From WRDS01 sp964492775 (GTDB lineage Bacteria > Actinomycetota > Coriobacteriia > Anaerosomatales > PHET01), in contig CAZBLH010000034.1 of the NCBI GenBank assembly GCA_964492775.1, positions 1 through 17,491 of the forward strand: a stretch of DNA of 17,491 nt, given 5' to 3'. The notes below the pieces were generated by a model, which worked only from the letters and a program-made list of their open reading frames with translations, had not been told where the DNA came from and searched no databases. Below, piece after piece: positions 7,723 to 13,182 of this stretch. Numbering within the stretch: the stretch's first letter is position 1; the number at the start of each line of letters is the position of its first letter. Position numbers and translations under genes: made by a program.

Positions 7723-7850
7723 CGTGTGTCCCTTCTCCGAATGCTTGGTCGCTTCGAAGAATCACACGGTGGCCGCCTGCTGTTCAAGCAGGCGACCTAG
7801 TTACACCACATGGTGGGACGCGACCCGGTGAACTCGGCAGAGGCTCCTGC
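7575..7850 (-). mobile_element. IS256-family insertion sequence remnant (5' end only)
   Basis: It holds the transposase ribosome site, start codon and about 49 codons, plus about 130 bp of upstream DNA containing a perfect 8-bp hairpin (CGCCTGCT at 7774-7781, AGCAGGCG at 7787-7794, 5-nt loop). The run TTACACCACA at 7801-7810 followed by GGGACGCGACC resembles sequences I associate with IS256-type ends. The outer end near 7850 is a guess. The rest of the transposase is absent, so recombination or deletion replaced it with the permease tail. Confidence 0.6.
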
Positions 7851-7863
7851 GTAGGTTCAAGTT

Positions 7864-7889
7864 TGGACTGCACCGTCCAGCTCTTTTTC
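7864..7889 (+). terminator. Weak terminator-like hairpin with T-run
   Basis: TGGAC (7864-7868) pairs with GTCCA (7875-7879) around a 6-nt loop, then GCTCTTTTTC. The stem is short, and no plus-strand gene ends here, so its role is unclear. Confidence 0.3.
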
Positions 7890-7944
7890 TGTCGTGAAAC
7901 GCCCTGGGTTTGGGAGAGGCGCGCATCCTGGAATCGCGCCCTCA

Positions 7945-7968
7945 GATTTGTCGCCCGATTTGTCGCCC
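7945..7968. repeat. Two tandem copies of a 12-bp unit
   Basis: GATTTGTCGCCC occurs at 7945-7956 and again at 7957-7968. Read on the minus strand this gives GDKSGDKS, a pattern I associate with tails of some actinobacterial integrases, but no integrase lies directly upstream in that frame. Confidence 0.6.
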
Positions 7969-7984
7969 AAATACCTGGTGACTG

Positions 7985-8057
7985 TTGGTACTCGTTGGGA
8001 CCTATTGGGACTCGCCGCAGCTCCGCTGTACCAACGAGTCCCAACGAGTCCCAATAG
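7985..8057. repeat. Nested array of 10-bp units in both orientations beside an att-like tRNA end
   Basis: The left arm carries TTGGTAC, TCGTTGGGAC and CTATTGGGAC; the right arm carries GTACCAACGA, GTCCCAACGA and GTCCCAATAG. CTATTGGGACTCG (8002-8014) and CGAGTCCCAATAG (8045-8057) are a perfect 13-bp inverted pair. ACTCGTTGGGAC (7990-8001) and GTCCCAACGAGT (8038-8049) are a perfect 12-bp pair. The units keep the same order in both arms, so this is not a simple palindrome. Short 10-bp repeats next to an att core resemble arm-type binding sites of tyrosine recombinases. Confidence 0.65.
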
Positions 8058-8068
8058 TCACAAGCACT
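8026..8068. repeat. Direct repeat, copy A (left bracket)
   Basis: It starts CTGTACCAACGAGTC and ends TAGTCACAAGCACT. If one internal 10-bp unit is removed it matches 12501-12533 at 30 of 33 positions in the same orientation. It overlaps the right arm of the 10-bp array and ends just before the tRNA fragment. Confidence 0.7.
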
Positions 8069-8070
8069 TT

Positions 8071-8098
8071 CGGGATTCGAATTCCCTTGGGGGCACCA
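8071..8098 (+). other. tRNA 3'-end fragment, probable attachment-site core
   Basis: The 28 bp read as the 3' end of a tRNA gene in exact geometry: T-stem CGGGA, T-loop TTCGAAT, T-stem TCCCT, 7-nt acceptor strand TGGGGGC, discriminator A and CCA. Only the outermost T-stem pair is mismatched. Upstream sequence cannot form the rest of a tRNA and no GCCCCCA acceptor partner is present, so this is a fragment. Such fragments are left when a tyrosine integrase recombines into the 3' end of a tRNA gene, and an integrase tail lies about 220 bp to the right. Confidence 0.65.
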
Positions 8099-8106
8099 GA
8101 TTCTGA

Positions 8107-8147
8107 GTAGACCTCCCTGTGCATCCAGGGGGGTCTACCTGCTGTTT
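8107..8147. terminator. Strong hairpin, terminator-like
   Basis: GTAGACCTCCCTG (8107-8119) pairs with CAGGGGGGTCTAC (8126-8138) over 13 positions with one G-T wobble and a 6-nt loop. CTGCTGTTTT follows on the plus strand. The T-run is imperfect. It lies downstream of the integrase fragment on the minus strand. Confidence 0.45.
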
Positions 8148-8315
8148 TGTGGCGGCACGCCTCTGGCAATGAACGGTCGAGAGGGCGAGAGTGTGCCATT
8201 CGCGTGCCACATGTGCCAAAGGCGCGATGAAACTGAGCGAGACTGACGGGCACGAAACGACGACAAGAGGCATGCCGGGTGCGAGCGAATTGGCGCCCTT
8301 GGGGAGTGTGGAGGG

Positions 8316-8630
8316 CTACTGCGCAGCGATGGCAGCGGCGAATGCATCGGCGGCTGCACGCTGCTGGCCGGGTAGCACCCAGCTGTAGACTTCGAGCGTG
8401 AAGGCAACGGACGAATGGCCCAGGCGCTGCGACACAACGTGTAGTGGAACACCCGTCTTCAGAAGAATCGTCGCGTGGGTGTGTCTGCAATCGTGGAATC
8501 GCAAGCCGTCGAGACCTGCGGCCCGGGCCACGGTGCGGAAGTGGGTGGATGCTGTCGAGGGCCTGATGGGCTCGCCCACGGCATTCGTGATCACCAAGTC
8601 GAGGTCGGTCCATGCGATACCGAGGCTGTG
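8316..8630 (-). pseudogene. Phage/ICE tyrosine integrase, C-terminal fragment
   Basis: About 104 C-terminal residues remain. HDCRHTHAT carries the H-x-x-R box II, LGHSS the box-II histidine, and VYSWVLPGQQ the catalytic tyrosine; the protein ends near FAAAIAAQ. The N-terminal SAM-like domain and the first catalytic Arg are missing. No start codon with a ribosome site exists; the frame simply enters from around 8630, where homology switches to a terminase fragment on the opposite strand. By family knowledge it would have catalysed site-specific integration and excision, probably at the tRNA end at 8071-8098. It is inactive as it stands. Confidence 0.85.
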
Positions 8631-8953
8631 CCGGTGCGGACAATCATCGTGGATCCGTCTGCGGTGTCGTTCATCGCCACGATTCGATCGAAGGGTCGTT
8701 TCTACGTGCGCAAGGGCAGAAACTCAGTGCTCTCTGGCATCCGAAACGTGGCAACGATGCTCAACAGCGGCAAGCTGGTCTTCAGCGAGGCGTGCGAGGA
8801 ACGGTCAAGGAATTCCACAGCTACGTATGGGATGAGCGAGCGGTGGAGCGAGGAGAAGATGTTCCGCTCAAGCAGAATGATCATGCGATGGACGCGACAC
8901 GGTACTTAGTGAGCACGGTCATCGTGTCGAGCGGCGTCTCGGTCCTGCGATGA
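8629..8953 (+). pseudogene. Phage terminase large subunit, C-terminal fragment with one frameshift
   Basis: The nuclease-domain tail of a PBSX-type large terminase is recognisable. VRTIIVDPSAVSFIA, a VRKGRNSVLSGI stretch and ATMLNSGKLVFSEAC are in one frame. After a one-base loss near 8804, GTVKEFHSYVWDE and QNDHAMDATRYLV follow in another frame to a TGA at 8951-8953. The ATPase half is absent. It lies head-to-head with the integrase fragment, both truncated within a few bases of 8630, which marks a rearrangement junction inside a former prophage. Confidence 0.85.
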
Positions 8954-8991
8954 GCCCGCTGCACGCGCCTCGCCCATCATGCGAATGGAGT

Positions 8992-9020
8992 TTGTTATAG
9001 TTTTGCGAAGAAGCTATAAC
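8992..9020 (+). promoter_or_regulatory. Possible promoter of the Fic gene
   Basis: TTGTTA (8992-8997), a 17-nt spacer and TATAAC (9015-9020). Both hexamers are built from arms of the first palindrome, so anything bound there would occlude the promoter. It lies about 80 bp upstream of the preferred Fic start. Confidence 0.5.
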
Positions 9021-9060
9021 ATGACGCTCTATGTTATAGGATATGACGCAAGCTATAACA
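8993..9060. promoter_or_regulatory. Two identical palindromic operators upstream of fic
   Basis: TGTTATAG-N12-GCTATAACA occurs twice, at 8993-9021 and 9032-9060. The 8-bp arms are perfect, the 12-nt spacers are equal in length but differ in sequence, and the copies are 39 bp apart. The sites are much more AT-rich than their surroundings. Conservation of arms and spacing with divergent spacers indicates a protein-binding site. The candidate regulator is the winged-helix domain at the C-terminus of the Fic protein itself. Confidence 0.75.
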
Positions 9061-9101
9061 GGGCAGCCGCGTATTGCAGTCTGGTGAGCGAGGAGGGCGA
9101 A

Positions 9102-10373
9102 GTGGCGGAGTTCGAGCGACGTGTTTGGGAGCCCAGCCCCGATGGACTGACCCGCCGGGATCGTCGCCCCTGCGAGTACAGCACCTATCTGCCCGACCGT
9201 CTCTTGTCCCACGACTACCTGTTGACGGGCGAAACCGCGGCTGATGTCGCCGATGCAGAGAACGCTGTCACCGCATTGAACGTCCGAGCAAGCGCTCTTG
9301 CCAGTACGGAGGTACTCGCTCGCATCCTCCTGCGCGCTGAATCGGTGGCATCTTCAAAGATCGAGGGTCTGGTGGTGGGCCCAAGGCGCTTGTTGGAGGC
9401 CGAGGTCGCGCGTGAAGTTGACGGTGCGACTAGTGACGTCACTGCAGCGGAGGTCTTGGCCAATGTCGATGCGATGGACCGGGCGATCAAGCTCTCGGGC
9501 GAGGGCGTCAGTATCACGCCAGAGTTGCTGCGCGAGGTTCATCGCAGTCTTCTCGCAGGTACCGCTGCCGAGCAGTATGGTGGCAAGTTTCGCGAGGAAC
9601 AGAATTGGATTGGCGGCAGCAACTACAATCCGTGCACTGCCGCGTTCGTGCCGCCCCCGTGGGAGTTGGTCGAAGGCCTGGTGGATGACCTGTGTGCGTT
9701 CTGCAACGATGATTCGCTCCCGGCGATTGCCCAGGCCGCCATCGCGCATGCACAGTTCGAGACTATCCACCCCTTCGTTGACGGCAATGGGCGAACGGGT
9801 CGAGCCCTTGTGCATATGGTCATGCGCCGCCGTGGTTTGGCGCCGCGCGTGCAACCGCCGATCTCGCTCGTCTTGGCCACCATCTCAGCGGGCTACGTTG
9901 ACGCGCTCGGTGCCTACCGGTACACGGGCGACTCGGATTCTGTGCAGGCGGTTGAGGGCGTGAATCGCTGGGTCGCTCTCTTCGCGGGTGCATGCGTGCG
10001 AGCGGTTGAGGACGCGGAGGGCTTCGAGGACCGCATGCGAGAGATCGAGGCTGGGTGGCGTGCGCGACTGGGGAGTGTGCGACGCGGGTCCTCGGTGGAC
10101 CTTCTCCTGGGGCTGCTCCCGGGCGCGCCGGTGATCACTGTGGGGGGCGCGGCCGCGATGCTTGGGCGTACGTTTGCTGCAGTCAACAACGCGGTTGATG
10201 CCCTTGTGGACGCGGGCATCCTGCGTCAAGTCAACGTGGGGCGAAGGAATCGGGCATTTGAGTCGGCCGAAGTGATCGAGGCATTCATCGGGCTCGAACG
10301 TCAACTCGCAAGCCCCGCCGATGACACTCGCATCGAGCCTCCTGTTCGCCCGACGCCGCGCAGATCGAGCTAG
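9102..10373 (+). CDS. fic: Fic-domain protein (probable AMPylase) with N-terminal inhibitory helix and C-terminal winged helix
   Basis: The preferred start is GTG 9102, 5 nt after AGGAGG (9091-9096), giving 423 residues. Starts further upstream (from 8979) would place the palindromic operators inside the coding region. The N-terminus has the WEPSPDGLTRRDRR-type segment of this subfamily. The autoinhibitory motif S/T-xxx-E-G/N is S84-SKIEG, with Glu88 as the inhibitory glutamate (class II Fic). The active site HPFVDGNGRTGR is at 223-234 with catalytic His223. The last 90 or so residues contain a winged-helix-like segment (VITVGGAAAMLG, then AAVNNAVDALVDAGILRQV). Fic enzymes transfer AMP from ATP to protein hydroxyls; the target here is unknown. 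It follows prophage debris and may be a phage-borne accessory gene. Both key motifs are intact, so it is probably functional. Confidence 0.92.
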   Translation: MAEFERRVWEPSPDGLTRRDRRPCEYSTYLPDRLLSHDYLLTGETAADVADAENAVTALNVRASALASTEVLARILLRAESVASSKIEGLVVGPRRLLEAEVAREVDGATSDVTAAEVLANVDAMDRAIKLSGEGVSITPELLREVHRSLLAGTAAEQYGGKFREEQNWIGGSNYNPCTAAFVPPPWELVEGLVDDLCAFCNDDSLPAIAQAAIAHAQFETIHPFVDGNGRTGRALVHMVMRRRGLAPRVQPPISLVLATISAGYVDALGAYRYTGDSDSVQAVEGVNRWVALFAGACVRAVEDAEGFEDRMREIEAGWRARLGSVRRGSSVDLLLGLLPGAPVITVGGAAAMLGRTFAAVNNAVDALVDAGILRQVNVGRRNRAFESAEVIEAFIGLERQLASPADDTRIEPPVRPTPRRSS

Positions 10374-10694
10374 GTACCGGAGCGAACAGGCAGATCACGT
10401 GGATTGCGTGGTTCGCGTCGTTCCTTGTGTAGCCTTTCTCATCCGGAACGCTACGGATTCACGGCGCTGCCGAATCACGCGAAGCCGTGCACGCCAAAGG
10501 CTACCGTGGCCTCGGCAGACCGTGCGCCTCAGTGAACTCCCGGATGCGCTTCTGCTGCGTGCCGAGCCTCAGGCGGCCCGCTCACGAGAGCCGGCGTGGT
10601 GTTCGAAAGGGTCGAGGGGCTGGAGTTCTAGCGCCACAACGTGCTCTGCGTGCGCCCGCGCTGCCCGGGGGTATGAAGGACGAGGAGGCGCTTC
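10374..10694. other. Gap with a nested inverted repeat and a possible gene tail
   Basis: About 320 bp between fic and the ABC-2 ATPase. GTAGCCTTT (10429-10437) and AAAGGCTAC (10496-10504) form a perfect 9-bp pair enclosing smaller repeats such as GATTC/GAATC. On the minus strand a 26-codon stretch ending at a TAG (10503-10501) contains RIREFTEAHGLPRPR, which looks like a real protein C-terminus but which I cannot assign. The last 12 bases before 10695 hold the AGGAGG ribosome site of the next gene. Confidence 0.45.
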
Positions 10695-11606
10695 ATGCCG
10701 AACGCAATCGAAGTCACGGAGTTGCGCAAGACCTACGGGGAACTCGTCGCGGTCGCCGACGTCTCCTTCTCGGTTGCCGAAGGCGAGATTTTCGGCATGG
10801 TCGGACCGAACGGTGCCGGCAAGACCACAACCGTGGAGTGCATCGAAGGTCTGCGCACACGGGACGGCGGGAGCGTGACCGTCCTCGGTCGCGACCCGGC
10901 CGACCGCACAGCGCTCTCCGAGCTGATCGGCGTGCAGTTGCAGGAGAGCGCGCTTCCGGACCGCATCAAGGTGCGCGAAGCGCTCGACCTGTTCGCAGCG
11001 CTCTACCGAGACCCGGCTGACCCCGCGGTGCTGCTTGAGGCGCTCGGCCTCGAGGACAAGGCGGCAGCCCGCTTCGATAGGCTCTCCGGCGGCCAGAAGC
11101 AGCGTCTGTTCATCGCGCTCGCACTCATCGGCAGGCCGAAGGTCGTCTTCTTCGACGAGCTCACCACCGGGCTCGACCCCCAGGCCCGCCGCGCGATGTG
11201 GGACCTCGTCCGGCAGGTACGCGACGACGGCACCACCGTGGTGCTCACCACGCACTTCATGGAAGAAGCCGAGCGGCTGTGCGACCGGGTGCTCATCATG
11301 GATGAAGGCCGTGTTGTGGCGCTCGACACGCCCGAGGCGCTCGTGCGCTCGATCGGGGCCGAGCGGCGCCTCATCTTTACGCTCGACGACGATGCCCCGA
11401 TGCCGGACCTCCGGGCGGTGGCTGGCGTGACTCGAGTGGAACGTGGCGGCGGGCGCATCATCGTCTACGGTGCGGGCGAGCGGCTCGTGAGTGGTGCGGT
11501 CCGCACGTTCGAGGACGCCGGTCTCGACTTCGGCGATCTCAGAACGGAGCAGCCCAACCTCGACGATGTGTTCCTCCAGCTCACCGGCCGCGAGATGAGG
11601 GAGTGA
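10695..11606 (+). CDS. ABC-2 (DrrA-like) exporter ATP-binding protein
   Basis: 303 residues from ATG 10695, 6 nt after AGGAGG. Walker A GPNGAGKT is at 37-44, signature LSGGQ at 130-134, Walker B VVFFDE at 150-155, and the switch His is His187. GLDP after Walker B and the roughly 85-residue C-terminal extension are typical of DrrA/CcmA-type ATPases. It energises the permease encoded 4 nt downstream, and the pair should form an exporter for drugs, lipids or polymers; the substrate cannot be read from sequence. All catalytic motifs are intact, in contrast to the ATPase at 6420-7106. Confidence 0.95.
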   Translation: MPNAIEVTELRKTYGELVAVADVSFSVAEGEIFGMVGPNGAGKTTTVECIEGLRTRDGGSVTVLGRDPADRTALSELIGVQLQESALPDRIKVREALDLFAALYRDPADPAVLLEALGLEDKAAARFDRLSGGQKQRLFIALALIGRPKVVFFDELTTGLDPQARRAMWDLVRQVRDDGTTVVLTTHFMEEAERLCDRVLIMDEGRVVALDTPEALVRSIGAERRLIFTLDDDAPMPDLRAVAGVTRVERGGGRIIVYGAGERLVSGAVRTFEDAGLDFGDLRTEQPNLDDVFLQLTGREMRE

Positions 11607-11610
11607 GACG

Positions 11611-12354
11611 ATGCGCGCCTTTCTCCGGCTCACGTTGACCGATGTGAAGCTCTATCTGCGCGAGCCGATCGCGATGTTCTTCACGATCGCGTTCCCGCCG
11701 CTGTTGGTGCTGCTGCTCGGAATGATCTTCGGCAACGAACCGACGCCGGAGCTCGGTGGCCTCGGCAACATGGACGTCGCGATGCCCGCGTTCACGGCGC
11801 TTATCGTAGGGATGATCGGACTCATCCCCGTGCCGATCACCATTACCGACCAGCGCTCGAAGGGCGTGCTCCGTCGCTATCGTGCGACGCCGATGAGGCC
11901 ACTTGCCTTCATCGGGGCGGATGTCGTCTGCAACCTCGTGATGACCTTCGTGGGCATGGCGGTCTTGCTCGTCGTTGGCGCGCTCGTGTTCCACGTGTCG
12001 TTCGAGGGTTCGGTGGCGGCGGTGCTGCTTGCGGTCACCCTCGGCGCGCTCTCGATGTTCTCAATCGGCTACCTCATCGCGAGCGTCGCGCCGAATCCAC
12101 GCGCGGCCAATGTCATCGGCATGGTCATCTTCTATCCGATGGTCTACTTGTGCGGCACCGCTATGCCCACTGAGTTCCTTCCGGAGACCGTGCAGAGAAT
12201 CGCCGAGTTCCTGCCGCTTACCTACGTCGTCCGCCTGCTCCGCGGGCTGTGGACGGGCGGATCGCTCGCAGATTTCGGGACCGAGATAGCGGTCCTCGTA
12301 GGCGTCTTGGTCGTTGCGACCGCGCTTGCCGCCCGCCTGTTCCGCTGGGACTAA
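11611..12354 (+). CDS. ABC-2 type transporter permease (DrrB-like)
   Basis: 247 residues, starting 4 nt after the ATPase stop, so translationally coupled. It has the six-helix ABC-2 layout: the cytoplasmic N-terminus LTLTDVKLYLREP leads into a first helix at about 21-37, with further helices near 55-75, 100-130, 138-160, 165-185 and 222-243. The LPLTYVVRLLRGLWTGG segment before the last helix is characteristic of this permease family. It forms the membrane channel of the exporter. Nothing downstream continues the operon; the next promoter is at 12642. Confidence 0.93.
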   Translation: MRAFLRLTLTDVKLYLREPIAMFFTIAFPPLLVLLLGMIFGNEPTPELGGLGNMDVAMPAFTALIVGMIGLIPVPITITDQRSKGVLRRYRATPMRPLAFIGADVVCNLVMTFVGMAVLLVVGALVFHVSFEGSVAAVLLAVTLGALSMFSIGYLIASVAPNPRAANVIGMVIFYPMVYLCGTAMPTEFLPETVQRIAEFLPLTYVVRLLRGLWTGGSLADFGTEIAVLVGVLVVATALAARLFRWD

Positions 12355-12641
12355 GGCCACAGCGCCGGCGCAGCTCCATCCCCGCGAGCCGGTCTGCGTC
12401 CAACCAGGGCGTAGTAGGCCACGCTCAACACGCGGGTGCGCGGTCAAGCATGAATGGGACCCATGCGGCACTGAATACATTCATCCGACTGGGCCCGTGT
12501 CTGTACCAACAAGTCCCAGTATTCACAAGCACTCGTTTCGCCGATCACTGCCTGGGATGCATTGCCGGGGCCGGGAGCGGCTGCGGCGGGGCGACCGCAG
12601 TCTCTGCAGCAGTGGGTGAACGGAGTCGGAGATAATGGGGA
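12355..12641. other. Gap holding the second 33-bp repeat
   Basis: About 290 bp after the ABC-2 permease with no convincing gene on either strand. It contains direct-repeat copy B (12501-12533). No clear terminator follows the permease stop. Confidence 0.5.
12501..12533. repeat. Direct repeat, copy B (right bracket)
   Basis: It starts CTGTACCAACAAGTC and ends ATTCACAAGCACT. It matches copy A (8026-8068, minus one 10-bp unit) at 30 of 33 positions, the differences being at repeat positions 11, 19 and 22. Unlike copy A it is not followed by a tRNA end. It may be an att-type scar or a dispersed intergenic repeat. Confidence 0.7.
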
Positions 12642-12671
12642 TTGAGCATATCGATAAGTTGCACCTATAAT
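12642..12671 (+). promoter_or_regulatory. Strong sigma-70-type promoter of the DUF4418-ABC operon
   Basis: TTGAGC (12642-12647), an 18-nt spacer and a consensus TATAAT (12666-12671). A transcript starting near 12678 would have a leader of roughly 95 nt before the ATG at 12772. Confidence 0.75.
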
Positions 12672-12742
12672 GCTTTCATGATTCCCGCACGTGAGGCCGT
12701 CATGACGGGTGCGTTCGTAGTGCTGAGTGGCAGGTATCCGAG

Positions 12743-12757
12743 CTGGGTGTATCCCAG
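12743..12757 (+). promoter_or_regulatory. Leader hairpin directly before the ribosome site
   Basis: CTGGG (12743-12747), loop TGTAT and CCCAG (12753-12757) are followed at once by AAGGGG (12758-12763) and the ATG at 12772. Upstream in the same leader is a 10-bp palindrome CGTCATGACG (12698-12707). The hairpin could tune access to the ribosome site; no known riboswitch class is recognised. Confidence 0.35.
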
Positions 12758-12771
12758 AAGGGGGAACGGTA

Positions 12772-13182
12772 ATGAAGACGTCGAATCGTGCGTTGGCAGG
12801 CATCCTTGTGGCGCTGGGCATCGCTGTTGCGGCGGTTCCGCAGATCACCAAGTGCGAGAAGCACATGGCCGGTTGCGCGGGAACTGCCGCAGCAGAGATC
12901 GGCGTCGGGGCTGGGATCGTCCTTGCAGCGCTTGTTGTGATGCTCGCGGCGAAGCCGATCGCGCGCATCATCGCAGCGAGTGTCGCGGAAGGCCTGTCGT
13001 TGGCGAGCATTGCGTTGCCCTTGTTCATCACGGGCACGTGCAAGATGGACATGATGCGCTGCAATACGCTGATGAAGCCCTCGTTGATCGTGCTCGGGAT
13101 CATCGGGGCGGCCGTATCGCTCGCGCTTCTACTCGGAGGAATCAGGGATCTCAAGGCGGGCGGCCCGGAGGGCGCTGAGTGA
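12772..13182 (+). CDS. DUF4418 family four-helix membrane protein
   Basis: 136 residues from ATG 12772, 8 nt after AAGGGG. Four hydrophobic helices (about 7-23, 42-60, 68-88, 103-124) alternate with two short loops that each hold a Cys pair: Cys28 and Cys35 in KCEKHMAGC, and Cys90 and Cys97 in CKMDMMRC. Both loops are probably on the outer face and are also rich in Met and His, which suggests metal or thiol chemistry. DUF4418 proteins are commonly found with FtsX-like permeases and MacB-like ATPases, as here. The last bases overlap the start of the permease gene (GTGA, 4 nt). Function is unknown; a partner subunit of the ABC system is the simplest reading. Confidence 0.85.
   Translation: MKTSNRALAGILVALGIAVAAVPQITKCEKHMAGCAGTAAAEIGVGAGIVLAALVVMLAAKPIARIIAASVAEGLSLASIALPLFITGTCKMDMMRCNTLMKPSLIVLGIIGAAVSLALLLGGIRDLKAGGPEGAE

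Noticed and set aside
7945..8068. A short CRISPR-like array
   Set aside because: Units are only 10-12 bp, have no unique spacers and occur in both orientations; no cas genes are present.
8054..8098. A complete tRNA gene ending in CCA at 8098
   Set aside because: Only the T-arm, acceptor 3' strand and CCA fit. The upstream bases do not form an anticodon stem and no 5' acceptor strand exists.
8002..8643. 213-codon minus-strand frame across the att region and integrase
   Set aside because: Its translation has no domain and is out of frame with the integrase catalytic motifs, which are clear in another frame.
8979..9101. Upstream start for the Fic protein at 8979
   Set aside because: It would translate through both palindromes, has no ribosome site, and adds residues that do not resemble the family; GTG 9102 has AGGAGG.
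10569..11633. 354-codon frame antisense to the ABC-2 ATPase
   Set aside because: It is an antisense shadow; the plus frame has all ABC motifs and a ribosome site.
12249..12635. Open frame spanning the permease end and the following gap
   Set aside because: It begins out of frame inside the permease gene, has biased Arg/Ser/Gly composition and no recognisable domain.
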